Assembly (NCBI GenBank): GCA_948144175.1
Contig: CANXME010002126.1
Span: 372,001 to 436,000, forward strand
Source: Closterium sp. NIES-65
Taxonomy: Eukaryota; Streptophyta; Zygnematophyceae; Desmidiales; Closteriaceae
Length of the DNA: 64,000 bases
Reading direction: 5' to 3'
Part shown: piece by piece, positions 33,037 through 46,083 of the stretch
Position numbering within the stretch: position 1 is the stretch's first letter
Layout of the letters: each line of letters opens with the position of its first letter
Position numbers and translations under genes: made by a program
Notes under the pieces: model-generated
What the model saw: the letters and a program-made list of their open reading frames with translations, nothing else
Told to the model about the DNA's origin: nothing
The model's database searches: none

Positions 33037-36000
33037 TGGTATGAGAGCTGGTTAGAGTTAAAAAATTCTCTTCAACACTTAATACATCAAGAAGACATGT
33101 CTGCTAGAAAGGAGAGGAGCTCCTCCAACGGCTCTCCCGGTACTACCCCTACTCCACCTCCTGCCTCTGGCCTACTGACAGAGGAAGGGACAACAACTAG
33201 ACCAGCAGCTGGGTCTACGGAAACACCCGCAAACCAAGGCGCGGGCTTCGATCCAAGTATGATGGAGAAATTCTTCTCCTTCATGTCCTTCTACGAGCAG
33301 CATCAGCAAGGAGTACCTGCGCAATCAAACAACAGCAACAACAACAACAACGTGACGCCCATGAGTCTCGATGGCTCATCCTACGCACGCGGGAATCAAC
33401 ATCAACAACCTACCTTCGCTCCGTACGAGCCCCAGCGCGGCTCCGTCAGCTTCATGCCGCAACCACAACCTGCACCGGGACAAGAAAGAGCACTGGACGC
33501 ACCTCGAGTTCAGTCGCAATTCGCGCATGTTCTGAAACTACAAACGACAAAACCTTTCGACGGGAAGGATTTCTTTACCTGGTCGTTCGAATTCGAGCTG
33601 ATGATGGAAGGAGCGCAGATCCTTGGCTTCTTCGACGGGTCCCTGCCATATCCAACAAACGGCACGCAGTATGAGAAGTAGCAGTACACCTATCAATCGA
33701 TGATGGCGTACACAATACTACTGAGGAACATCACCCCGACTCAACAGCAGAACATAAGGACTTACCGAGGTTACGGTAACTCCTGTCGGAGAAACAGCTC
33801 TGCTCGTCATCTGCCTGCATTCAGATTCTCTTCTTCTTCTCTGTTCCTTCTTCTGCGGCTGGCATCATGTAGCGCAGGTAGCGCGCTCTCACCTCTGACT
33901 GGGCTACCCAGTTCTTGATCGTGCCCGCTGTCACTGTGTCTGTCAGTACCCGTGGTGCCCCCACTGGCAGAATGGGCTCTCGTCCAAAGAGCAGGCTATA
34001 CGGGGAATGATCCTTCAGCGCTGCCTGCTTCCCAAACCTGTACCCCGCTGCGATCCAGTCCAACTCATCATCCCAATCCCTCTTCCTCTGCTCCCCGTAG
34101 GCCCGCAGTCCTCGCTTGAAGGTCTGCACTGCTCGCTCGGTCAGCCCGTCACTCTGCGGGTGGTAGCGGGAGGTCTTTCGTTGCGTGATGCCAGACTCCT
34201 CCAGCAGCTTCTTGAACTCCCCTTGGAACTCCGTTCCCTGGTCTGTGAGCACCTCACTGCATGCTCCAAACCGACACACTACCTGTGCCTTGAAGGCTAC
34301 TGCAATATGCCTCGTGCTCTTGCTAGGGATGGCTCTCACCTCCAGCCACTTGCTCACATGTTCCACCATGAACACTATGTACTGATTCCCGCTCCTGCTC
34401 AGCGGCAGCTCTCCTGCAAGGTCTAGGGACCATCGGAACCCCAGCCCGCAGATTGGTAGTGAGTGCAGCTCTGCTTTGGCCTGTGTCAAGTTTGCTTTGC
34501 TCCTCTGACATGCCTCGCACCCCTCCACCCACTCCTTCACCTGCCTGCGCATCCCTTCCCACCACCAGCCCGTCTTCAGCAGCTGCACGGTCCTCTCGTG
34601 CCCGAAGTGTCCCAGCTTAGTGTGCACTTCCTTGATCACTGCTTCACGGTCCTTAGGCGCTGGCACCAGCTTCCAGCCATCCTCCGTCTTGACCTGCAGC
34701 TCCTGCTGATACCACCTGTAGTGGTGCCCTCGTGCCCTCACCCTCTCTGATATCGTCTCGTCTTCTTCGGTTTCTCCCTTCACCCATTCCATTGCCTTTG
34801 CATCCTGCCAGATGTCAGCTGGCCCCAGATTCCCTTTTGCACCGACCTGCTCCACCTCTCGTGCCAGCAAGATCAAGGTTTGCGCTGGCTCCGGCTCTGT
34901 CTCCTTCGTCCCCGGTATTATCTGTCCCGTTTCCAGCGGCGGTGGGTTGCGAGAGAGACCATCGACGTGCTGCAGCGTCTTCCCCGGCCTGTGCCTAATC
35001 TTAAAATCATATTCCTGCAACTTCACTGCCCACCTCGCGTTCCTCCCTGTCAGCCCTGGTGTGGTCATCAGCCATGTGAGGGGCTGATGATCAGTGACTA
35101 GGGTGAATTCTCGGCCCTGCAGGTATACCGGAAATGCCCGACCGCCCACACTGCCGCCAGCCCCTCCCCGATGTATGAGCTGTACTGGGCTTCCGCTGGG
35201 TTGCAGCTCCTGCTGGCATAGGCCACCACCTTCTCCACTCCCTCCACCTCCTGGCACAGTATTGCCCCCATCCCTTGGCTGCTCCAGTCGGTGTACAAGA
35301 TGAAGGGCTGGTCTGCTGCTGGCAGCCGCAGTACTGTCGCTGTCTTTACGGCTGTCATGAGGTCTTGCAGCGCTTCTCTCTGCTTCTCTCCCCACTCCCA
35401 TGCCTTGTCTTCGCGCAGCATCCCATTCAGCACCGTCGCTCGCTTACTGAAGTTCGGCACGAAGCGCCTGTAGTAGCTGAGGAAGCCCAAGACCGCACGC
35501 AGTCCTGATTTGTCTCGTGGTTCCCTTAGCCTGTCCAGCACTTGCACCTTTGCTTGCTGGATCCCAATCTGCCCCCCTGTGACCTCGTACCCCAGGTACT
35601 GCATTGTCCGCTCCCCCCACTTGCATTTGTTCGGATGGCAAGTGAGCCCTGCCCCTTCTATGGCCGTTAGTGTCTTCTCCACATCCTCCAGGTGCTGGTG
35701 CTCGGTCAAGCTGAAGATCACGACATCATCGATATAGCACGCCGCGTGTTCTATTCCCCGCAGCACCGCGTCCATAACTCTCTGGAACACTGCCGAGGCG
35801 TTCCTCAGACCGAAGGGCATATACAGCCACTCGTACAGCCCATCCGGCCCGTGGAAGGCCGTTTTCTTCACGTCCTCCTCTCTGATCTTGATTTGATTGA
35901 ACCTCTGTCGCAGGTCCAGCGTTGTGAAGAACACCCCGTCAGCCAACTTGTCAAAGAGCTCTTCTGCCATCGGCATGGGGTATCTATCTGGCACTGTGAT

Positions 36001-36539
36001 TTTGTTAAGATCCCTGTAATCCCCGCACATCCTTCTGCTCAGCACCTCGCCTGTCAAGTCCTTTCGGGCTGCCACCACGGTCGGGGTGGCGTACTCGGAC
36101 TCCGACCTCCTAATCAGTCCGGCTTCCAGCAACTCCTTTATCTTTTCCCTGCAGATCGCCTCATCTCCTGGTGGCATCTTCCTCCTGCGGTGGTACACCG
36201 GCTCGTCACTATTCAGCTTCAACGCCATCTCCTTGATCTTGCACTTCCCCAACTCCCGCAGGGTGAAGGCAAAGCCCTTCCTGTGCTTGGCCAGTAGTGC
36301 CCGCATTGCTGCCCTCCCTTCTTCGCTCATGCTCTCACCTATCATCCACTCTGGCTCCTGTTTCTGCTGGCAGGTCCACGCCCCTTGCCTAACTGTCGGC
36401 ACTGTGTTTTCTCCCTCTTTCAGTCCCCAGTGCAGCACTGTCTCTCTCCACATCCGCTGCACCAACCACCTCAGCATGTACCCATCCATTGCATTCCCCA
36501 TTGCCCGCCTCCATTCCTGTTCACTCACGCCAGGTGCTG

Positions 36540-37415
36540 CGGTCGCGTTCTCCTTGTACCCCATGGCCAGCTCCCTCTCAAAGGCCGTGGGCTCCTCCCA
36601 CCGTCCCTTCCTGTGGTCGAGCACCAATCCTGGGCCTGGCTGCTTCCCGTCCATCCGATATCCTGCTGCCCCCTCATAAGACACCAGCGTAGGTAGTGCT
36701 TGCCTCTCCTGCCCCACCTGGTTGCATGGATAGTGTCTACTGTAGCTCCTCTTACTCAGTGGTGCTGGTGTTCTTCCTGGCTCCAGTATGTCGCTCAACT
36801 TCCGCCCCCCTGCTCTCTGCACCCCTTCTATCTCCTTCTGCAGTTCTTCCACTGGTACTACATTCTGCCAGTACATCCTGAGCCGGTGCGCGTATGCTCC
36901 CATCCGCGCCGCGTCACTGCTCACCCCCTTACCCACCTGCTTGGTTACTCTCTCCCTGACCAGTCTCACTGGTTCTCTTACATCCCCTTCCAGGTCCAAG
37001 TGCTCTAGCAGGTAAGCCAGTTTGCCCTGCCTTGCCTGCACCCATTCCATGATTCTGAACAGATCCTCCATCAGTTGGGTCCTTGGGTCTTGTTCACCCT
37101 TGCCCTTCCCTGCCCATGATACCCCTTGGCATTCCCACCCGGCCACCAACAGGTCCACGTGCCCCCAGCTTGCCACCTCAGCTTCCGTAATGGCCCTTAC
37201 GTCATGCACTCCTCTGCCTATTGCTGCCTTGATCACCTCTCCCTTCAACATTTCCGGGAACTCCTTGTGCAACTCCCACGCATGCCGCTCCGCCATTTTT
37301 CTCACTTCTGCTGCCTTCTCCACGTAAATCCACTCCTTCACTGCAATCCCATTCCGCACCACTGTTGCCAGTCCCGCCCCTATTCCTCCGAACAGTTCCA
37401 CTAGCCGGATGGGTT
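36540..37415 (-). other. DNA (cytosine-5) methyltransferase-like domain within the Gypsy element
   Basis: About 290 residues between the protease and reverse transcriptase regions match the order of conserved C5-methyltransferase motifs: RLVELFGGIGAGL (motif I, SAM binding), a CQGVSWAGKG block (motif IV), a LEHLD block (motif VI), an AHRLRMYWQN block (motif VIII) and ELAMGYKENA (motif X). The domain is continuous with the flanking pol sequence in frame. Known Gypsy pol proteins normally have nothing here. Whether it is or was catalytic cannot be judged from the sequence. Confidence 0.75.
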
Positions 37416-39689
37416 GCTGCCAATCGGTCTGTTGGCTAGGCTCGTCCATGAAGCGCATCCTGGGCTCTCTACCCTGTTCCTTGCCTGTCGTGCTCTCCTG
37501 TGCCCCTTGTTTCGCTGTCACCTCCTTCAGATCTGCCCTGTAAGCCCTTTTTGGCTCCGTCCTGACAAACTGCACAGGCAGCTGACCTAGTGGCTCACCC
37601 TTCCTCCACCACCTGGTCCTGAACTCCACTGTCTCCTTCCAAAAGCAGATGGTCATGCCCAATGCAAAAATCATTTCTGTGCCCACCAGGACGTCAAAAT
37701 CTTCAGATTCTAAGATCCCGCACCTGATCCTAACCGGCGTTTCATGTTTCTCCCCCTTTAGCACCGTCAGTTCTATTGGAGTCCTTGTACATGGCATCCA
37801 CTTTGATTCTCCTCCCTCTGCCGTCATCACCAGCATCCCCTTCACCACATGCCTGTCCGGTGCCCACAGTCCCAGCTTCTCGGCCATCCCCTTCCCTAGT
37901 ATCACGCTCTGCGCGCCAGTATCTATAATAGCCGTCTTGGCCTTCTCTCCTTCTACAGACAACGCGCCACCTTGGATCAACAGCACGGGAGTCTGGCAAG
38001 CCAACCTCTCCTGGGGGTGCCGTGCTGCTGTACATCTCTCTTCCTTCTCTTCCGGTTTCTGTCCCCTCTCCCTTTCCTTTCTCACCTGCTCCTTCCGTGC
38101 ATCCTTTCCTCCACTGCGCAGCCCCATCTCCTCCCTTCCTCTCCATGCCATATAGGCTGGCTGCTCCTCGTGTTCCATCTCGTCCTCTGCTCTTCCTGCC
38201 CAACTCATGAACGCGGCTTCCTCATCCTGCTCTACATCTTCTTCTTTTTCTTCCTTCGCGTACATCCCCGCTTCTGCTTCGCGTCGTGGTCCCATTGCTT
38301 GCAACTGGGCTTGTAACCTGCTAATTTGCCTTTCCAGGTCTTCTGGCGTCTTTTTCACTGCTCCCTCTCGTTGGTAACATTCTTTCGCTGCATGCCCTCC
38401 CTTCCCACAGATTTCACACTTTGGCGCTGTTGGGCACTCCCGTCGCCGATGCCCTGGTTTGCCACAGGAGTCACAGTTCTTGCAGTCTCTGCGTAAGTGT
38501 CCCGGCTGCCCGCACCTATGGCACGTCTGAGTGTCAGGCCTGGTCTCCCCTCTTCCTGCAGCCCTGTCCCTCTCTTCCGGTATCATGGCTGCCGCCCACG
38601 TAGGCCCCCTGCCTCGTTCTGCTGCTCGAGGCCTCATACTTCCTCTGTGCCAGTTCCATCTTCTCTGCCATTTCAAACACCTCCTCTAGTGTGGCGTCAG
38701 CCCCCATCTCGTACACTTTCATCCGCAGCCTGCTCCCTAAAGTGCCCTCCAGCCCGTCCAGGAACTTGCTCACGAGCAGGCCCATGTCTGCGCAACTCAC
38801 ATCCTCCGCCAGGTTGACCAGCCGGTTGTAGTAGGTGAGTAGTGACTCGCCCCGCCCCTTCCTGAAATCTTGGAACTCCCTAATCTTCTCTGCTGTATGG
38901 CCTGGGAACTGCCGCTTCAGCCGCCTCAGGAATTCTTCCGTTGGGTCCTCCCCATACCTACCTGCCCTCTCCAGTAGCTCATCCATCTTCATCCTATACA
39001 GTGTCTCTGCCTCCCCTTCGAGCGTGTTTGGCAGACTCAGAAAGAAGTCTACTGCGTCCATGCCGCTCCTCTCGCATCTGTACCGCACATTGCCCACTTG
39101 CATCAGATAATTCTTCAGTGTGGGCCCCAGACGCTGGTCCCCTGAGAAGCATGCTGGCACTTCCACTCTCGTGACCATCACCGTGTTTCCCCTTCCTTCT
39201 CCCCAGGCCTCACTCGGCCCGCCTGCTGATCTGCCAGATGCTCCCCTCTCTCTCGCCCGCAGTATCCCCTCCCTTGCCTCTCTGGCTCGCTCCAGGCTGT
39301 GCATCAGCCTGCTGCCTCCCACTCTGCTGCCGCGTTGATCCTGTCCTCCTTCACCGGCACGTCTTTCGTCACGCTGCCGATACCGCCCAGGCGAGCGAGA
39401 CCCAGCGCCCTGCCTTCCATCCCTGCTCCGCTGCCGCGACGGCGAGCGGTATCTGCCTCCCTGGCTTTCCTCGTGTCGTTGACGCCAATCTGGCAAGCGC
39501 GCCTCACCTCCCCACCTCCCTCCATGGTACCGTCGCGTGTCAGGCGAGCGATAACCACCTTCGCGTCTCCCATCACGATGGTGATGCGGATCTGGTGAGC
39601 GCGAGCCCCCCTTGCTCCTCCCGCCGGATCTGGCAAGTGCGCACTGCCTCCGCGTTCTCCGTCACGGCGCTGTCGCGGATCTGGCGAGC

Positions 39690-39860
39690 GGTAACTGCTT
39701 CCGCGCCTCTCCTCATGCAGCGGCCGCGGATCAGGCGAGCGGTAGCCGCCTTCGCGCCTCTCGTCACGCAGCGGCCGCGGATCTGGCGAGCGGTAGCCGC
39801 CTTCGCGCCTCTCGTCACGCTGCGGCCGCGAATCTGGCGAGCACGCGCCGCCAGCGTGCC
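39690..39860 (-). repeat. About 54-bp tandem repeat in the Gypsy gag N-terminus
   Basis: Three close repeats and further degenerate copies encode YRSPDPRPLRDERREGG-type units on the minus strand. The encoded Arg/Asp/Ser pattern resembles the RS-like tails of RNA-binding proteins. Confidence 0.8.
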
Positions 39861-40673
39861 CCCCATCGCGATGCTGTCGCTGGCCTGATGCGAGCGCGCC
39901 GTCGCCGCGCCCCACGTCACGGTGCTGCCGCAGATCGGACACGCGCCCCTCGCCTCCGCGTTTCTCGTCACGATGCTGACGCGGATTCGGTGAGCGCGGG
40001 CCACTGCTACGCCTCCCGCCGTCGTTCTTCTCTTCGCCACGCGGCTGGTTCCGCGCACCATTCGTCCCGTCCGCTTTCGCCGCGCTTGGCTCCGCCGCCG
40101 CGCCCGCCTACGTCGAATCGGCCTCCTTGACTCCAGCGGGCATTTCGCGCTGCTCGCCTGCGCCTTCTTCCTGGGCTTCGTCATCGCCCTTCGCCTCGCC
40201 TTCGCGATTCGTTTCCTGCGCCTTATTCGCCGTGTCGGCCTCGTCCTCTCCGTCAACATCGAGGTCTCCCTGCCGACCAGAGAAAAATTCCTCCAGGCCA
40301 CGCCCGCGACTCCGATCTTCGTGACGACGGTAACCCTCTTCCGGCGAGCGATACGCTCCCGTGTCCTGGCGATGCCCATGATCGCCACCAGCTCCGTGTC
40401 GTGCATCCGTCCGCCACGGGTCACTTCCCATCCTGACGGACTCGAATCCGCCTCTTCCTTCTCGCTCTGCACCTTCTCCTCAGCGATCTGGCGCGAGAGG
40501 GACCAGATCTGCGCGAAAGGCCGGCCTCCGCGGCGAGCGCTCAGGCCTCCGCGGTGACCTCTCCAACGACCGCCCGCGCTCACGTGAGCGTTCGCGCCGT
40601 GAGCGATCATCCTTACGGCGACCATAGTTCCTGCCATAACGCAGTTCGTACACATCCATGCTTGCACACGCAC

Positions 40674-40796
40674 CTTTCCGGTTGCTATAAAAGTTATGTA
40701 ACTCTCACCTCAAGGGTCCTCCCTGAGTGGTGTGCCACCTGTCTGCACAGCTGAGGCAACAATAGTCCACTATACAAAAGGATAGCAACCGGAAAG
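40674..40796. repeat. 123-bp segment with perfect 15-bp terminal inverted repeats
   Basis: CTTTCCGGTTGCTAT at 40674-40688 and its exact reverse complement at 40782-40796 enclose 93 bp. It could be a very small MITE inserted in the leader of the Gypsy element, or a stem in its leader RNA. No clear target duplication is visible. Confidence 0.6.
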
Positions 40797-40833
40797 CATC
40801 AGGGCTGTGTGAGCGAGTGACTTTACCTGGCCT

Positions 40834-40873
40834 AGGCTCGAACCGTGCATTTCTCAATGTGCGGCTCGAGCCT
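40834..40873. repeat. Strong hairpin, 18-bp stem with 4-base loop
   Basis: The arm AGGCTCGAACCGTGCATT pairs with AATGTGCGGCTCGAGCCT, with two mismatches (wobble pairs are possible on one strand). It lies in the noncoding leader side of the Gypsy element. It is not a tRNA: no other cloverleaf arms are present. Confidence 0.7.
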
Positions 40874-43800
40874 GGGTTGGTTCAATCACATTGGTCGCGT
40901 GGATCTCACCCTTGGTGCTCTCCTACCAACCTCGCGTCAACTTCTCTGGTTCCCCAACTACCTACCTTCGAATATTCATACACATCATTACTACACCCGA
41001 ACCACACTAGAACTACACCTCAATCTAACTGGCACCTTATATGCACAACCGTGCATATTCGGTGACACTCCGCGGAGCTCACGTACAACCACTTGAAGAA
41101 CCAGTATCAAGCAACAGACAGCGTAAACCAAAGCCGGTTAATGGCGCAGCTGACAACAATCGAAATGAAACCAGGCGAGAAGGGCATGGCATATATCAGT
41201 CGCTGCCGCGAACTGCGCGACAAGCTTCTTCGATGTGGAGGATCGATTTCAGAAGACGCCTTTGTCACGGTTGTCATCGGTGGTCTTGGCCCTCACTGGC
41301 GCTCCACTCGCGCCATATTACGGGCATACGGGAGAATCTCCGAAGCAGCACTCTGCGCCGAAATCCATGCTGAACAGCAGGACATGGACCTGCAAGAAGA
41401 ACGACATAAGAAGAAAACGTCAGTACCAGAGTTCGCGTTTCACACCCAGCGACGCTACAACAACAACAATCGACAGCAACAACAATTGAAGCCAGTACCT
41501 CAGTTTTGCCATATTTGCAAGACTTCAGGGCATCCTCGTACGCACTGCCCGTATCGCCAGCAATCGACAACACCACAGCGACAACTTCGGCCTTCAAGCT
41601 CCCAAGTCACTTCAACGCAAGCAACTCCCACGACAAAGATTCAAACCTCAACGACTCCAACAGGACAACCTGCACAAGGAGCAAGAAACATCGTCAACTG
41701 CATGGCAAAGACAACAGATTCCTGCATCACCGAATCACCGCCGCACTACTCACCAGAAGAACGACTTGACGAAACCACACCTCGCCGCGAGTCACTTCAG
41801 CCGAACCCGACATACGCCGCCATCGCTCAAAGCGAGCCATCCGGAAGAGACACTTGGTTCTTGGACAGTTGCTGCGGACAACACATGTGCTCCTCAGGAC
41901 GTTTCGTTCAACGCGAGCACCGACTTCAACGAGAAGTCGTCATCACCGTCGCTAATAATCAGAACCTGCGAACAAGACGACAAGGCATAGTACAGCTTCA
42001 GTCACGGGAGACGAACGTCGTACTACAAATGTCGGAAGTCCTAATAGCAGAGGGACTCGGCTACAACTTACTGAGCGTCAGTCAGCTGATGGCGAAAGGC
42101 ATACACCTGGAAGCCGACAGCACCACCCAGGAGTTCAAACTGTACCACGGGAAGGGCGGCCTCTACATCGGAAAGGCGGTTCTGAAAAATAACGTCTTTG
42201 TCCTTGACTTCGTCCCAGACCTGGGCACCGCAGACAGCGACGCCATCGTGAACTTCGCCGACTGGACGCACCCTCCAGATCTTGATCCATACTTCAGCCC
42301 GGAAGGCTTCTGGTACTCGCATACCATCCCTGAAGCAGAACGAACACGCGCGTTAGCAACAATTCAACATCCGGCAGCAGCAGAGACAACATCGGCAGCA
42401 GCAGAAGCAGCAGAGACAACATCGGCAGCAGCAGAAACATCATCGGCAGTAGCAGAACCATCGTCAGCGACACCAGTTCTCGTTGACAAAGCACCACCAA
42501 CACTCGCATAGCAGCTGAACCCAACTCAACGAGAAGTCCACAGAAGCACAAACTTCGTCGCCAGCTTCTACTCCAGCTCCGATGCGTATCGACGCTCACC
42601 CGGACACCGCGCCTCCGTAGACATCTGGCACGCACGCATGGGACATCCAAGCAACACCGTGTTAAATAATACAATAAGAGCAGGAGTCCTAGACAAGGAT
42701 TCATTACTACTACCCGACGGCAGAGAACTTCAACGGGCACGAGGAACTTGCCTCACCTGCCCCGAAGCCGACTTACCACATCGACCGTTTACTCCTCACC
42801 ACAACCCGAGCGCACCCGCGTACGCACCACTCGAGAAGGTGTACAGCGATATTCTCTTCAATCGAGAACCAGGACAAGTTACTTACAACTACACGATAAC
42901 CTTCATCGACGCCGCCACTCGATATGTCTGGCACCTAAACCTACCCAGCCGCGACATGGCACTCGCAGCGTTCGCCGCCTGGCTACCAGTAGCAGAGAGA
43001 GAGTTGGGAGCACAGCTGAAAAGCTTCCAGTCAGACGGAGGAGGAGAATACACCTCTCAGCGCTTCAAGTAGTACCTGGCGGAAAGAGGAATCAAGCAGC
43101 TCCTCTCCCTTCCCTACGCCCATCAGCAGCAAGGTGTCGCAGAAAGAATGAACAGGACTCTGCAGAACAGCATGCGCAAACTGCTACGTGGCATGCGGCT
43201 ACCCAACCACCAGTGGCCTGCAGCAATGGACCACGCTGTCATGCTGCACAACTTGATGTCGTCGTCCTCACTTCCGAACAACGCATCACCGCATTTGCTG
43301 TGGACAGGGAAACAGGGCAGCACAAAAATGTTACGAGTTTTCGGGTGCATGGTACAGTACCGACCCCCAGAAGCACGAGCGGGAAGATTTTCACAACGCG
43401 CACAGTGGGGACTACACCTCGGCATCGAAAAGAATTACAACGCGTGGAAAATCTTCGACGTCCACTCCAAGGAAACAGTAGCAGCACGTGACGTGATCTT
43501 CTACGAACGACTCACGCTTCAGACGTACCTCGCCAACTTGCACGAAAATAAGGACCCCACAGGTGGCTTTCGTGGTGACCGAGCCTTCGCCTCAGCAGCG
43601 GACGAAGCAGACTGGGACGAGCAGAACGCCGACAACGCATCAGAAGAAGCCGGACCTCTACCGTTCTGCTCCGTCAACGTCCCCATGGACGAAGAAAATC
43701 CTCGCGAAAGTGCCAACGCCAAAGTCTTCTACCACTTCGCCGACAACGGTTACGTAACACCTGCGACAGTCAACACCAACGAAGCAGAACGGATAGGGCC

Positions 43801-45513
43801 GAATTTCATACCCGACCCATAAGCGGGAGATGAAGCAGCTTATCCCGAGGACACAACTCTCCCCCGCTACTCACAGACTGGACTGCAGATTCTTGGCCTC
43901 GTCACCGCAGTCCACGGCAATGCTCTTCCTAAAGAGCTTGCGACAGTTCAGCATGCTCTAGGGGGGGAACACAGGGATAAATGGCGTGAAGCCATGGACA
44001 GAGAGTTAAAGGCGCTGGAGGAACGCAACACCTGGAAAGTCGTTCCCGTAAGCGTGGCAAGGAACAAGACCATCCTCACCGGGAAATGGGTCTTCCGCAT
44101 TAAAACAAAGGCAGACGGTACAATCGAGAAATTCAAAGCACGCTGGGTCGTGCGTGGATTCGACCAGGAGCATGGACGGGACTTCACCGAGACATTCGCC
44201 CCGGTCAGCCGACATACCTCACTCCGAATTCTTCTCGCGATCGCCGCTATGAAGAAGAAGAAACTGCGACAAATCGATGTCGCCAACGCGTTCCTCTACG
44301 CACCCGTCCACGCCGAAATCTTCGTCGAGCTCCCACACGGTACCCACGGGGAACCTAACCAAGTTTGCCAGCTACTGAAATCGCTCTACGGTATCAAACA
44401 AGCCCCGCGGCTGTGGCAACAGCACCTACACACTCGCCTCACTCGCATCGGATTCCGCCAACTACCTCACGACCAAGGAATGTATCGACTCACCAAAAAC
44501 GCCGACTATATCCTGCTGATCGTCTACGTCGACGACCTACTCTACATTGGCTCCACCGACGACGTCACCACCTGGTTCGAAGGGGAGCTGCAGAGGGATC
44601 TTACACTCACGGTCTCCTCTACCGTCACTCAGTACCTCGGACTCAACATCCGCGAAGAAGAGAACGCGATCTATCTCTGCGCCGAAAAGTATGCCGACAC
44701 TATCGCCAAACGCTTCTCGCTCACACCTACCACTATCTCCACGCCATACGGCTACACGGCAGGGAACGACAAAGGAGGTCCCGCTCTACTCAAAACCGCC
44801 GGAATACGCGACTACCAGAGGAAGCTGGGCTGCCTTCTCTTCGCAGCCGTCACCTGCCGCCCAGATCTGTCCTACTCCACAAGTCAACTTGCTACCTATC
44901 TCAAAAGGCCCGAAACAGAACACCTGGCGGAACTCGACCGCGCTCTCCACTACTTCGTGAGCACCTCGACGATCGGCCTGACATACAACAAGAGTAAAAC
45001 TACACCGACGAAACTAATCGGCTACGTCGATGCCGATCACGCCGGCGATTCAGACAACAGACGCTCCCGCACTGGCTACATCTACCGCCTCGAACCTATC
45101 GGACCTATCTCCTGGCAATCGAGCAAGTAGGAACTAATCGCTCTCTCCTCAGCTGAAGCAGAATATATCGCACTCTGCTCAGCCACCAAGGAAGGACTCT
45201 ATCTTCGCGAGCTGCTGGAAGAAGCGAAGTTAGCCGAGTTACCCAACTTCACTCTGTTCTGCGACAACCAATCTGCGATTCGCATCGCCAACAAGAGCGG
45301 ATTCGCGAACCGAACGAAGCATATCGCCCTGCGATATTTCTTCGTGAAAGACGAGATCGAGAAAGGGAAACTCAAACTATCCTACTGTCCCACGTCTGAG
45401 ATGGCAGCTGACTACTTGACCAAGAAGCTCGGAAAACAGAAGTTCGAGTACTGCATGCTGCTGACTGGACAAATCCACGTCACCATCAACGACACTCCAG
45501 AAGCGAAGGGGAG

Positions 45514-45942
45514 TGTTGGGAACAAATAGTCTTAAGCGCCTCTGTCGTGTCGAAACTCAAGACACAAGCGAAGCAGCTCAAATCGAAGCAACGCGAGTCA
45601 ACCCTCGGAGGTTAACGTAACCGCTGGAGGTTACGAGAAAGTCAAAGGTCAGCGACCTTTGACCTGACGCAGCGCGACAGCAAGGACACACAACTGACTC
45701 GACATTGAGCAGTTGCCCGAGTCGCACTGTATCGAACCGCAACAGTAAAACAGTTACAATTATGTCTCTTCATATTCTCTGAACTCATATATATATTCCT
45801 GTATCTCTTTGCTTTAATTAACTTACTTTGCCCTCACATACTAGCGCAAGGTGGTTCAAGGACTTTATTCAAACGCTTCCGCTACTACATCATTTACTCA
45901 GACTTTAACTCTACTAAAGATCCTAGGGCGTTCAGCCCAACA
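45514..45942 (+). repeat. 3' LTR of Copia 2
   Basis: 429 bp, about 98.6% identical to the 5' LTR, preceded by the purine tract GAAGCGAAGGGGAG and followed by the target duplication TCTTG. Confidence 0.95.
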
Positions 45943-46083
45943 TCTTGGAGCGAACACAGCCATGACTTCACGAAACAGCCAGTCAGGTGTGATCAATTTG
46001 GCATAAGGCAAGGCTGATCACAGAGCTGATCCTCTGCAATGCATCACAATCTCAAAATCTTGTCCACTACAGAAGATCAGGCC

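Larger units (their letters stand above)
33770..41070 (-). mobile_element. Gypsy-type retrotransposon with a cytosine methyltransferase domain, nested in Copia 2 gag
   Basis: Read on the minus strand from right to left: an Arg/Asp/Ser-rich gag N-terminus (about 39600-40600), a retrotransposon gag core (about 38700-39200), three CCHC zinc knuckles (about 38390-38530), aspartic protease near 37930 (DTGAQS), a DNA cytosine-5 methyltransferase-like domain (about 36540-37415), reverse transcriptase (about 35450-36200, YIDD near 35735), RNase H (about 35000-35300), and integrase with an HHCC-type region and DDE core (about 33850-34720). The order protease, RT, RNase H, integrase is that of Gypsy. 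It has a few breaks (two or three) and I see no paired LTRs, so its exact ends are uncertain. It must be younger than Copia 2, into which it inserted. Confidence 0.85.
32608..45942 (+). mobile_element. Copia-type LTR retrotransposon 2, carrying a nested Gypsy element
   Basis: The two LTRs are both 429 bp (32608-33036 and 45514-45942), begin TGTTGGG, end CCCAACA, and are flanked by the same 5-bp duplication TCTTG (32603-32607 and 45943-45947). A primer-binding TGGTAT follows the 5' LTR and a purine tract precedes the 3' LTR. Parts: gag from 33097 with a CCHC knuckle near 41510, protease near 41850, pre-integrase and integrase about 42620-43500, reverse transcriptase about 44000-44800 (YVDD), RNase H about 45000-45470. 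The gag is split by the Gypsy insertion. The LTRs differ at about six positions (about 1.4%), so insertion is fairly recent. Besides the insertion it has about five breaks and is not autonomous. Confidence 0.95.

Noticed and set aside
40834-40873. tRNA gene suggested by GGCTCGAACC and GGCTCGAGCC
   Set aside because: The two parts pair with each other as one hairpin. No D, anticodon or acceptor arms can be drawn.
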